Assembly: GCA_023417475.1 (NCBI GenBank)
Contig: JAEZFP010000008.1
Coordinates: 1 to 64,000 of the forward strand
DNA: 64,000 nt
Direction of reading: 5' to 3'
From: Bacillota bacterium
Lineage (GTDB): Bacteria; Bacillota; UBA4882; UBA8346
Below are positions 17,600-25,904 of the stretch, one piece after another. Under the pieces are notes generated by a model. The model made no database searches, had not been told where the DNA came from, and saw only the letters and a program-made list of their open reading frames with translations. The position numbers and the translations under genes were made by a program. How positions within the stretch are numbered: position 1 is the first letter of the stretch; every line of letters starts with the position of its first letter.

Positions 17600-18174
17600 C
17601 AACCCCTATTTTGCAAGGAATCCAACGCTAGATTCAGGCGAAGCACATTGACCCGGGAGACGCCGAACAGACCGAGGAACGGACGTTCCGTAGCTTGGTC
17701 GATCAACCGGCTAACCGTTGCTAGGGTCAGCTTCCGGACTTTCGCCACCCGGGGCGCTTGCAGCCGGGCGCCGGCCGGTGTGATATGGGGATCCAATCCG
17801 CTTGCCGCGGCGGTCACCAGCTCGCTCGGCACGGGTTGGTTCTTTGCCAACCGATTCTCTTGCCGCACCGCATTAACCCGCTCGGTAATCGTGGCGATCA
17901 ATTGGCGGTTGGTCGGACCCTGATTGGAACCTCCGGACGCCTGAGCGTCATAACCCGAAGCGGAGGGACGACCATGAAAATATTGCGCCCCCTGAAAGTC
18001 CTGGCCAATGAGGGCTGAGCCGATCGGCCGGGTCTGATTGTAAATTAACGACCCGTTCGCCTTGGCCGGAAAGCAAACTTGCGCAATGCCGGTTACCGCC
18101 AAGGGATACAGCACTCCGGTCAGCAACGTCAAACCAAGTAAAAGTAAAAATGCTTTGACAATAGTTTTCCACAT
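17599..18174 (-). CDS. kdpC: Potassium-transporting ATPase subunit C
   Basis: This 191-residue subunit has one N-terminal membrane helix (FLLLLGLTLLTGVLYPLAVTG) and the conserved periplasmic pattern GSALIGQDFQGAQYFHGRPSA, then ASGLDPHITPAGA, and VNVLRLNLAL at the end. KdpC holds the KdpA and KdpB subunits together. A 210-base gap with a small hairpin (CCCGGA ... TCCGGG) right after kdpB separates it from that gene, which is longer than usual for this operon. GAAAGGAAAG precedes the ATG. The stop overlaps kdpD. Confidence 0.95.
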   Translation of the reverse strand: MWKTIVKAFLLLLGLTLLTGVLYPLAVTGIAQVCFPAKANGSLIYNQTRPIGSALIGQDFQGAQYFHGRPSASGYDAQASGGSNQGPTNRQLIATITERVNAVRQENRLAKNQPVPSELVTAAASGLDPHITPAGARLQAPRVAKVRKLTLATVSRLIDQATERPFLGLFGVSRVNVLRLNLALDSLQNRG

Positions 18175-18384
18175 GGTTTTGCTCTTTCCTTTCTACGTAG
18201 AAAATACTCCGATGCCCATCGGCGATCCTTTTATCCTTTAAAACGACAACCACAATGCTTCGTAACCTATTAAATCTTTTATAGAGTTCAACGCCCTGTG
18301 GTTACCCTTTTAAACGGCTAGGGAACGCACTTAGACTATATTTTCAATCTTTGACTACCCGGAAATAACTCCGGGTGATGCCAA

Positions 18385-20415
18385 TCAGAACAAATTAATC
18401 AGCAGGTCGATTAATTTAATCCCGATAAACGGGACCACCAGTCCGCCCAGGCCATAGATCAACATATTGCGGCGCAACAGTTCATTGGCGCCCAGCGGGC
18501 GATAGGCCACGCCTTTTAACGCCAGGGGCACCAAGGCGATGATGATTAAGGCGTTAAAGATCACCGCCGCCAAAATGGCGCTTTCGGAGTTGGCCAACCC
18601 CATGACGTTCATTTTATTGAGCACCGGATAGGCGCCGGCGAACATCGCCGGGATAATCGCGAAGTATTTGGCCACATCATTGGCGATACTGAAGGTAGTG
18701 AGCGAACCTCTGGTCATCAGCAGCTGTTTCCCGATCCCGACCACCTCAATCAACTTGGTCGGATTACTATCCAAATCAACCATATTGCCGGCTTCTTTGG
18801 CAGCCTGGGTTCCGCTGTTCATCGCCACCCCCACGTCGGCTTGGGCCAAAGCCGGGGCGTCATTGGTTCCGTCGCCGGTCATGGCGACCAAATGTCCTTG
18901 GGCCTGGTATTCGCGAATGCGTTGCAACTTTGTCTCCGGCGTCGCTTCGGCCATGAAGTCATCCACTCCGGCTTCGGCGGCGATCGCGGCGGCGGTCAAG
19001 GGATTGTCGCCGGTGATCATCACGGTCTTAATTCCCATCCGGCGCAATTCGGCGAATCGTTCCTTCATTCCGCCCTTGACGACGTCTTTTAGATAGATTA
19101 CTCCCAAGGCCCGCCGGCCTTCGGCCACCACCAACGGCGTGCCGCCTTCCTGGGCGATCCGCTCGGCGTCTTTTTGGACCTCCGGCGGGACCGCGCCGCC
19201 TTGACTTTTGACATAGTTTACAATGGCCTCGGTGGCGCCTTTGCGAATTTCCCGGGTTTCCAAGTTCACTCCGCTCATCCGGGTTTGAGCGCTAAACGGG
19301 ACAAAAACCGCTCCCAACTTGGTCAGATCGCGCCCACGGATGTTGTATTTTTCTTTGGCTAAAATCACAATACTGCGACCTTCGGGGGTCTCATCCGACA
19401 AGGACGCAATCTGGGCGGCGTCCGCCAATTGGGCCGCGGTCACGCCCGGAGCCGGCAAAAATTCGGTGGCCATCCGGTTACCCAGGGTAATGGTGCCGGT
19501 CTTGTCAAGCAGCAGGACGTCGACATCGCCGGCGGCTTCGGCGGCCCGGCCCGAAAGGGCGATCACATTGCGTTTTAACAATCGATCCATTCCGGCGATG
19601 CCGATGGCGCTTAAGAGTCCGCCGATGGTCGTCGGAATCAGGCAGACCAATAACGCGACCAGCACCGTTACCGTCGGCGGAGCTCCCGCGTAAATCGCCA
19701 TGGGCTCCAGGGTCACCACCGCCAGCAAGAACACGATGGTCAAGGCAATCAGTAAAATCGTCAAAGCGATTTCGTTCGGGGTTTTCTGACGTTTGGCCCC
19801 TTCAACGAGATGAATCATCCGGTCTAAAAAGGTCTCGCCGGGATTCGCGGTAACCCGGACTTTGATCCAATCGGACAGAACCCGCGTCCCGCCGGTGACG
19901 GAACTGCGGTCGCCGCCCGCTTCGCGGATCACCGGCGCCGATTCGCCGGTAATGGCGCTTTCGTCCACCGAGGCGATCCCTTCCGCCACTTCGCCGTCGC
20001 CGGGGATGATATCGCCCGGCTCGACCAAGACCAGATCGCCTTTGCGAAGTTCCGCCGCCGGGGTTGGAACGGTCTTTGCGCCGGCCAACTTTTTGGCCAC
20101 CGTCTCGCTGCGGGTCCGGCGCAACGCCGCCGCTTGGGCTTTACCGCGCCCCTCGGCCAAAGCTTCGGCGAAATTGGCGAAAAGGACGGTCACCCAAAGC
20201 CAAAAGGCGATTTGCAAATTGAACCCCAGCCCGGTAGTTGGCCCGACCCAGCGATCGCGCAGAAGCGCTAAAGTCACCAATGTTGCCACGACTGCGACGA
20301 CGAACATCACCGGGTTTCTCCAGAGCGTCGCCGGATTGAGTTTGGTAAACGATTCCCGCACCGCTTGCCAGATCATTGCGGCGTTCAAACTTTGCGGCTT
20401 TTTCTCAGCATTCAC
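18385..20415 (-). CDS. kdpB: Potassium-transporting ATPase subunit B (P-type ATPase)
   Basis: This 676-residue catalytic subunit has the P-type phosphorylation motif DKTGTITLG with Asp304, the TGES actuator loop (ITGESAPV) and the hinge MTGDGTNDAPALAQADVG. It hydrolyses ATP to drive potassium uptake through KdpA in the cytoplasmic membrane. Length and motifs are standard. It follows kdpA by 81 bases. Confidence 0.96.
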   Translation of the reverse strand: MNAEKKPQSLNAAMIWQAVRESFTKLNPATLWRNPVMFVVAVVATLVTLALLRDRWVGPTTGLGFNLQIAFWLWVTVLFANFAEALAEGRGKAQAAALRRTRSETVAKKLAGAKTVPTPAAELRKGDLVLVEPGDIIPGDGEVAEGIASVDESAITGESAPVIREAGGDRSSVTGGTRVLSDWIKVRVTANPGETFLDRMIHLVEGAKRQKTPNEIALTILLIALTIVFLLAVVTLEPMAIYAGAPPTVTVLVALLVCLIPTTIGGLLSAIGIAGMDRLLKRNVIALSGRAAEAAGDVDVLLLDKTGTITLGNRMATEFLPAPGVTAAQLADAAQIASLSDETPEGRSIVILAKEKYNIRGRDLTKLGAVFVPFSAQTRMSGVNLETREIRKGATEAIVNYVKSQGGAVPPEVQKDAERIAQEGGTPLVVAEGRRALGVIYLKDVVKGGMKERFAELRRMGIKTVMITGDNPLTAAAIAAEAGVDDFMAEATPETKLQRIREYQAQGHLVAMTGDGTNDAPALAQADVGVAMNSGTQAAKEAGNMVDLDSNPTKLIEVVGIGKQLLMTRGSLTTFSIANDVAKYFAIIPAMFAGAYPVLNKMNVMGLANSESAILAAVIFNALIIIALVPLALKGVAYRPLGANELLRRNMLIYGLGGLVVPFIGIKLIDLLINLF

Positions 20416-20496
20416 GGTAATTCCCCCAATTAATCACATATGTCGCAATAAGTTTTTAACCGCTTTGACTGCGACATCTATTCCGTAATTTAGATA

Positions 20497-22200
20497 TTAA
20501 AACGATTTGCCGGCGTTCATCAGCAATTGTTCAATAATCGGACCTAAAGCGAGCGCCGGGAAAAACGTCAACGCCCCGACAATAATGACGGTTCCGATTA
20601 ACACGCCCATAAATAACGGCCCTTTGGTCTGAAAAGTCCCCGGCCCGACCGGAATCAACTTCTTCCCGGCCATACTGCCCGCAATCGCCAGCACCGGCAG
20701 GATCACCCCGAAACGGCCCAAAAACATCGCCAACGCCAGGATTAAATTATAAAAGAGGGTGTTGGCGTTTAAACCCGCGAAGGCGCTGCCATTATTGCCC
20801 GCCGCGGAGGAAAATGCGTAGAGAATCTGGCTTAAACCGTGCGGACCTTTGTTGGATAATGAACTTACGCCGGCCGGCGTGACGATGGCCACCGCGCTAC
20901 CGATCAAGATTAAAGCCGACGGGATCACGATTCCCAACACCGCCATTTTCATCTCGGCGCTTTCGATCTTTTTGCCAAGGTATTCGGGAGTCCGGCCGAC
21001 CATCAAGCCGACAATGAAGACCGCCAAAATGACAAAGATCAAAATCGAGTAAAGCCCGGCCCCAACCCCGCCAAAGATCACTTCGCCGAGCATGATTTGG
21101 AAAAGGGGAATCATTCCCCCGAACGGTGTAAAGCTATCGTGCATGGAGTTAACCGCGCCAGTGGATGTGGCGGTGGTCGCCGTAGCAAACAACGCCGAAC
21201 CGGCGATCCCGAAACGGACTTCCTTTCCTTCCAGCGCTGTCGGACTGCTGACTCCAAACGCGGCAATTTGGGGATTTCCCCGCAATTCGCTGCCATAGCA
21301 GACTGCTAAACCCGCCAGGAAAAGGAGTAACATGGCCCCGAGGATTACAGTTCCCTGACGGCGGTCCCCAACCATTCTTCCAAACGTGAAGGTTAATGCG
21401 GCTGGAATCAGGAGTATCGCCATGATCTCCAAGAGATTGGTGAAAGGATTCGGGTTTTCAAAAGGATGGGCCGAATTGGCATTGAAGAAACCGCCGCCAT
21501 TGGTGCCCAATTCTTTAATGGCTTCCTGGGAAGCGACCGGCCCCATCGGCAACGTTTGGGGTTTTCCTTCCACCGTTTGAACCGTAACATACGGTTTGAA
21601 ATTTTGAATCACCCCTTGCGAAACCAACACAATCGCTAACACAAATGATAACGGCAGTAAAATCCTGACCGTCGCCCGGGTCAGATCGTCCCAAAAATTT
21701 CCGATGTGACGGCTGGTTTTACGGGTAAATCCCCGGACCAACGCCATGACGACCGCAATTCCCGTGGCGGCCGAAACGAAATTTTGAACCGTTAACCCAA
21801 CCATTTGGGTTAAATAACTCATGGTGCTCTCTCCGGAATAAGCCTGCCAGTTGGTGTTAGTCATAAAACTGATCGCGGTATTGAGCGCCAAAGCGCCGGG
21901 AACCGCTTGCAACTGTTGCGGATTCAGCGGCAGGAACCCTTGCAACCGCTGCAACGCCAAGACGATTATCACGCCCAAAAAGTTAAACGCCATTAAGGAT
22001 CCGGCATATTGTTTCCAATCCATCTCTTGTTCCGGGTGAATGCCGGCAACCCGGTAGAGAAGCCGCTCGATGGGCCGTGCCACCGGGTCGACGAAGGTCC
22101 GCTCCCCTTGAAAAACACGCGCGATATACCGGCCCAACGGCCAAGCCAGTAACAGCGTAATCCCTAAAATCAATCCCATTTGCAGGATATCGTTTACCAT
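20497..22200 (-). CDS. kdpA: Potassium-transporting ATPase subunit A
   Basis: This 567-residue channel-like subunit of the SKT superfamily contains the four selectivity-filter regions (including NTNWQAYSGES, TNGGGFFNANSAHPFENP, AGSALFATATTATSTGAVN and SAAGNNGSAFAGL). It binds and passes potassium in the KdpFABC pump. The ATG shares bases with the kdpF stop (TAATG), and GGAGG lies inside the end of kdpF, so the two are coupled. Confidence 0.96.
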   Translation of the reverse strand: MVNDILQMGLILGITLLLAWPLGRYIARVFQGERTFVDPVARPIERLLYRVAGIHPEQEMDWKQYAGSLMAFNFLGVIIVLALQRLQGFLPLNPQQLQAVPGALALNTAISFMTNTNWQAYSGESTMSYLTQMVGLTVQNFVSAATGIAVVMALVRGFTRKTSRHIGNFWDDLTRATVRILLPLSFVLAIVLVSQGVIQNFKPYVTVQTVEGKPQTLPMGPVASQEAIKELGTNGGGFFNANSAHPFENPNPFTNLLEIMAILLIPAALTFTFGRMVGDRRQGTVILGAMLLLFLAGLAVCYGSELRGNPQIAAFGVSSPTALEGKEVRFGIAGSALFATATTATSTGAVNSMHDSFTPFGGMIPLFQIMLGEVIFGGVGAGLYSILIFVILAVFIVGLMVGRTPEYLGKKIESAEMKMAVLGIVIPSALILIGSAVAIVTPAGVSSLSNKGPHGLSQILYAFSSAAGNNGSAFAGLNANTLFYNLILALAMFLGRFGVILPVLAIAGSMAGKKLIPVGPGTFQTKGPLFMGVLIGTVIIVGALTFFPALALGPIIEQLLMNAGKSF

Positions 22201-22283
22201 TATAAATCCTCCGCCTTTACTAAAGCATAAACCAGGTAGATCAATAAAAATACCGCCACGATCCCCCCGATAAGTAAATCCAT
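22200..22283 (-). CDS. kdpF: Potassium-transporting ATPase subunit F
   Basis: This 27-residue single-helix protein starts MDLLIGGIVAVFLL and ends with VKAEDL, the usual layout of KdpF, which stabilises the KdpABC complex in the membrane. CGGAGGTGG precedes ATG 22283. The stop TAA overlaps the kdpA ATG. It is too short for most gene callers and would be missed without the context. Confidence 0.9.
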   Translation of the reverse strand: MDLLIGGIVAVFLLIYLVYALVKAEDL

Positions 22284-22379
22284 CGGATAACCACCTCCGT
22301 TTTTAATAGCTTATTTGCATCGGTTATTGATAATGCGTCGCCCGGTTGTCAAACCGGACAATCGCCCCGCATCAACCCC

Positions 22380-22469
22380 TTAGATCTGCAGATCATGATA
22401 GAGCTTTATCACAACGACAATAATGCAAAAGATCGCGAAAACCCCAACTCTGGATAAGAGTTCTTGCAT
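22380..22469 (-). CDS. 29-residue membrane peptide at the head of the kdp operon
   Basis: A short frame from ATG 22469 encodes MQELLSRVGVFAIFCIIVVV followed by IKLYHDLQI. It is one hydrophobic helix with charged ends, very like KdpF in size and build but with a different sequence. AGGA lies nine bases before the ATG; two further ATGs lie just upstream in the same frame. It sits about 100 bases before kdpF on the same strand and downstream of the putative kdp promoter, so it is probably part of the operon. It could be an extra small subunit or a leader peptide. Confidence 0.6.
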   Translation of the reverse strand: MQELLSRVGVFAIFCIIVVVIKLYHDLQI

Positions 22470-22522
22470 GAGCATCATTCCTCTCGATCCCTGAATTAAA
22501 GAAGCGTGGATCTTGTGCCCTT

Positions 22523-22528
22523 ATTATA
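22523..22528 (-). promoter_or_regulatory. Putative kdp operon -10 box
   Basis: On the minus strand a perfect TATAAT (22528-22523) lies about 50 bases before the small membrane peptide. No good -35 box stands at the right distance (TTGACC is only 11 bases away), which suits a promoter that needs an activator such as KdpE. Confidence 0.45.
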
Positions 22529-22597
22529 AAATGACTCGAGGTCAAAACGGGATCAAGATCCGCCGGGTAACCGTAAAGAAAGTATAAAGATCAAAAC

Positions 22598-22912
22598 CGG
22601 TTATTCGCGGCACCCCGGCTCGGCAATCCTCTGCCCAGGTTGTCAAATCGGCCATTCCGGCGGTTGAATTCTATTTTTGGGGACCGGAATAGCGAATTCA
22701 GGTAGCAGGATTCGACACCAAGGTGGTTGGATTCGAAATCTCGGTCCTGGAATTAAAGATTCGGATGGTTAAATTCAACATCGCGGCTCCCGGGAAGACC
22801 ATTCGGGTTCCGGAAACCGTTTCCGGGGGAGCGGAATTAACCGTTCCGCTTGTGGAAAGTACGGCGGGGGGAAGATTCCGGGACGCTATGGGTGGTTGAT
22901 TGACGAGTGGGG
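22598..22912. repeat. Degenerate 21-bp tandem array, GC-richer copy
   Basis: Fifteen consecutive 21-bp units can be laid out from 22598. Most end in GG, and most units from 22661 to 22870 carry a GGAATT-like core at unit positions 5-10 (for example TTGAATT, CGGAATA, AGGATTC, TGGATTC, TGGAATT, TTAAATT, CGGAATT). Individual units differ strongly, yet the period holds without slippage. No open frame with a ribosome site covers it. A second AT-rich array with the same phase and core lies at 63557-63871. Confidence 0.75.
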
Positions 22913-23136
22913 TTGCCCAAAAGGAAACCCGGGTGTCGGCGACCCGGGTTTACCACCAGCAAATAACTTGATGCCCATTCTTTCCGCCAGCTCTAAAGTT
23001 CCGGCTTAAATCGCATCAATTGGTACGGATAAATTTTGAAGATTAGCGAACCCATTGAAAAATATTTTTTTGGAGGGAAATTTGATTTATACCTCTTCTT
23101 TAAGTTTCCACCAAGATTTTATGTCAAAAAACCGTA
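22913..23136. other. Intergenic DNA, nothing clear
   Basis: This AT-richening stretch before the pectate lyase promoter holds no supported gene or terminator. GGGTTTCC/GGAAACCC-like short inverted repeats occur near 22930-22950. Confidence 0.3.
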
Positions 23137-23166
23137 TTGATTGCCCAAATTGGACCGTGTTATAAT
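23137..23166 (+). promoter_or_regulatory. Pectate lyase promoter
   Basis: TTGATT (23137-23142), an 18-base spacer and TATAAT (23161-23166) form a sigma-A type promoter. The start point near 23173 gives a leader of about 250 bases before ATG 23421. Confidence 0.65.
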
Positions 23167-23172
23167 TTGGGA

Positions 23173-23420
23173 GAATCAAACAATTTTAAAGGTACGTACC
23201 AATTTTTACAGTCAAATGATATTTCTAATGACCTTTTTGTTATAAATTGCCAAAAGCTCCAATTGTATTGGAGCGTCGGTAATTTTATAAATCAGGTGGT
23301 TTTTTGCGGGTTGCTGATTTGCTGCTCTTCCAAACGCTGGACATAGGAGGTGAACCCGCCTACTAAAAACCCGTCGAAAACTGACCGACCAAAACACAAA
23401 GACAGAGAGGTGGGAATGGG
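23173..23420 (+). promoter_or_regulatory. Long structured 5' leader of the pectate lyase gene
   Basis: Two conspicuous structures occur. AAATTGCC and GGTAATTT (23243-23295) enclose the perfect hairpin GCTCCAAT-TGT-ATTGGAGC. Further on, GCGGGTT (near 23308) pairs with AACCCGC (near 23354), enclosing about 40 bases and a GGAGG. I do not recognise a known riboswitch class. It could be a new regulatory RNA, or simply a stable leader. Confidence 0.45.
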
Positions 23421-25787
23421 ATGATAGTATCCCAAAAATCCAACCCGAGCGCGAGACGTTTCCCGAAAGTCTCCCCGGGAAGGCTGGGACTTATTTGTTT
23501 GGCGTTATTTTTAGTTTTACCGACGTTGATCGCGATTGTTTCAAGCGGCAACAACGGGGTCACCGCCCTGGCGGCGACCACCAACGTGACCTTCACCAAA
23601 AGCGGCGGCTGGTTAGAGTCGGCCTATGCGGAGTGGAGTCCGGTGAGCGGCGCCAACGGTTATAATGTTTATTACAAACCGGCCGCCGCTTCCGACGCGC
23701 AATATCTCAAACTCGACGGACAATTAATGCGGCAGTATCCGACCTATTTCCGGGCCGACGCGCTGGGATTAACCCCCGGCAGTTACGTCATCAAGGTCGT
23801 GCCGACCGCCAGTGGGACCGAGCTGCTTTCCGCAGCGGCGACCACAGCCACACTCACCGTCAAGGCGCATACCAGGGAAGGGTTCGCGTTTTCCGCCCAA
23901 TCGCCGCTGAAAACCGGCTCCGGTGGTTATAACAACGATGGCACAGTCCCAAGCAACGCGCAGATCATTTACATCACATCGAAAACCGCCAACACCGTGA
24001 CATTAGCGGTCATCACCAGCAGCAGCGGAACAAAAACCACCTATACCGGCCTGGTCAATATTTTATCGGGCAGACAAAAAGGCTATGATAAGACACCCTT
24101 GATCATCCGGATCATCGGGCAGGTCAAAGGCGCGGACATCAGCGGCCTTAACAGCAGCGGCTATCTCCAAGTCAAAGGTTGTTACAATGTCACCATTGAA
24201 GGCGTCGGCGAGGACGCCACGGTGTATCAATGGGGCATGCTCGTCCGGAGCGCTCATAATGTCGAGATTCGTAATCTTGGCATCATGTTGTTCCCCGACG
24301 ACGCCATCTCGCTCGACACCGATAACCAAAACATCTGGGTCCATAACAACGACATCTTTTACGGCGCCCCCGGCAGCGACGCCGATCAGGTCAAAGGCGA
24401 CGGTTCTTGCGACGTGAAAGGGTTCTCGGACTATATCACCGTATCCTACAATCACTTCTGGGATTCGGGCAAAGCGTCCCTGTGCGGCATGAGCGATTCC
24501 CAGGAGTTCCATGTCACCTATCACCGTAACTGGTTTGACCATTCCGATTCCAGACACCCGCGGATCCGCGTCGGGACCGTCCATGTCTACAATAACTATT
24601 TCGACGGCGTTTCCAAATACGGCGTCGGCAACACCAACGGCGGGTCAGCCTTTGTCGAAGCCAACTATTTCCGCAATTGCAAATACCCGCTGTTAATCTC
24701 GATGCAAGGCACCGACATTTATGACGGGAGCGAGGGGACTTTCTCCAGCGAACCCGGGGGGATCAACAAAGCTTACAATAATAAAATCGAAGGGGCGACC
24801 CGGCTCGTTTACCACACCGGTGACGCCACCCAATTCGACGCTTATTTAGCCGGCTCAAGAAATGAAGTTGTTTCCAGCACCTATAAGACGGTCAGCGGTG
24901 GCAATACCTATAACAATTTTGACACCGCCTCCACCATGTACGCCTATACCCCGGATGCGCCGGATAACGTCAAAACCGTGGTCACCTCCTACGCCGGCCG
25001 GATCAACGGCGGCGATTTCAAATGGACCTTCACCATGGCGGACGATACCGACTCCGGTGTAAACGCCGCCTTAAAACAAGCCCTGACCAATTATGTATCG
25101 CCATTGGTCGCGACGCCGGTTACCTCGGCCACGCCGACTCCGGCCCCAACCGCCACACCGACGGCAACCGTCAAAGTTTCAGCGACGCCCACGGCGACCA
25201 CCGGCGCCGCAACTCCCACGCCGACCGTCAAGGCGACGGCCACTCCGGTCGCTACCGCAACTCCGTCCGGGAGCGTGTTGTTCACCGATAATTTCGAATC
25301 CGGCAGCTTCGCCAGCTGGACTGCGACCCAGGGCGCCTGGTCGGTCGTGACCGACGGCACCAAAGCCTTGGCGCAAACCAGCACCTCGGCCGAGGGACGC
25401 ATTTCCGCCGGTAGCTCCGCCTGGACCAATTATAGTGTCAAAGCCGATATCAAGGTCGACAACTATAACTCCAACCGGGTCCAACTTTGCGGTCGTTATC
25501 TCGACGGCAACAACTACTACGCCGTATCGCTCTATAAAGGCACCACACTCGAAATTCGCAAAAAAGTCAACGGCTCCTCAAGCACTATCACCAGCAAAAC
25601 CCTGGCAATCGCGACCGGCGCCTACCATACCGTCGAGCTTGAAATGATCGGTTCCAACATCAAAGTTTACGTCGACGGCGCGTTACAGCTTTCAACCACC
25701 GAAAGCACGCTGACAGCCGGCGCGATTGGCCTGGTTCCCATCAAGGCCGTCGCCAAATTCGACAACATTGTGGTCACCGCGAAATAA
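23421..25787 (+). CDS. Secreted pectate lyase (PL1) with C-terminal carbohydrate-binding-like domain
   Basis: This 788-residue extracellular enzyme cleaves de-esterified pectin by beta-elimination. Parts in order: signal/anchor helix (about residues 22-42, ending near TALAA); a fibronectin-III-like domain (about 60-150); the PL1 right-handed beta-helix (about 155-530) with NVTIEGVGEDATVYQWG, the calcium-site region DDAISLD, and RHPRIRVG supplying the catalytic Arg; a Thr/Pro/Ala linker (about 565-610); and a C-terminal jelly-roll (NFESGSFASWTATQGAWSV ... AKFDNIVVTAK) of the concanavalin/LamG kind that probably binds glycans. It is monocistronic with a terminator. It suggests growth on plant cell walls. 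Confidence 0.92.
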   Translation: MIVSQKSNPSARRFPKVSPGRLGLICLALFLVLPTLIAIVSSGNNGVTALAATTNVTFTKSGGWLESAYAEWSPVSGANGYNVYYKPAAASDAQYLKLDGQLMRQYPTYFRADALGLTPGSYVIKVVPTASGTELLSAAATTATLTVKAHTREGFAFSAQSPLKTGSGGYNNDGTVPSNAQIIYITSKTANTVTLAVITSSSGTKTTYTGLVNILSGRQKGYDKTPLIIRIIGQVKGADISGLNSSGYLQVKGCYNVTIEGVGEDATVYQWGMLVRSAHNVEIRNLGIMLFPDDAISLDTDNQNIWVHNNDIFYGAPGSDADQVKGDGSCDVKGFSDYITVSYNHFWDSGKASLCGMSDSQEFHVTYHRNWFDHSDSRHPRIRVGTVHVYNNYFDGVSKYGVGNTNGGSAFVEANYFRNCKYPLLISMQGTDIYDGSEGTFSSEPGGINKAYNNKIEGATRLVYHTGDATQFDAYLAGSRNEVVSSTYKTVSGGNTYNNFDTASTMYAYTPDAPDNVKTVVTSYAGRINGGDFKWTFTMADDTDSGVNAALKQALTNYVSPLVATPVTSATPTPAPTATPTATVKVSATPTATTGAATPTPTVKATATPVATATPSGSVLFTDNFESGSFASWTATQGAWSVVTDGTKALAQTSTSAEGRISAGSSAWTNYSVKADIKVDNYNSNRVQLCGRYLDGNNYYAVSLYKGTTLEIRKKVNGSSSTITSKTLAIATGAYHTVELEMIGSNIKVYVDGALQLSTTESTLTAGAIGLVPIKAVAKFDNIVVTAK

Positions 25788-25816
25788 CTCATATAATAAC
25801 CGGATCGTAACTCACG

Positions 25817-25859
25817 GCTGTTGCAGACGAATTCAAAATCGTTTTGCAGCAGCTTTTTG
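25817..25859 (+). terminator. Pectate lyase terminator
   Basis: GCTGTTGCAGACGA pairs with TCGTTTTGCAGCAGC around a short loop and is followed by TTTTTG. It starts 30 bases after the stop. Confidence 0.85.
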
Positions 25860-25904
25860 TATTCCGGCAACATTCGCGATCGTTCAAGATCAATTTGAGA
25901 TTAT

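Noticed and set aside
18175..18384. Extra gene in the 210-base kdpB-kdpC gap
   Set aside because: Only an eight-codon frame and small hairpins are present.
22470..22600. c-di-AMP riboswitch upstream of kdp
   Set aside because: None of the ydaO conserved blocks is present there; control by KdpDE is more likely.
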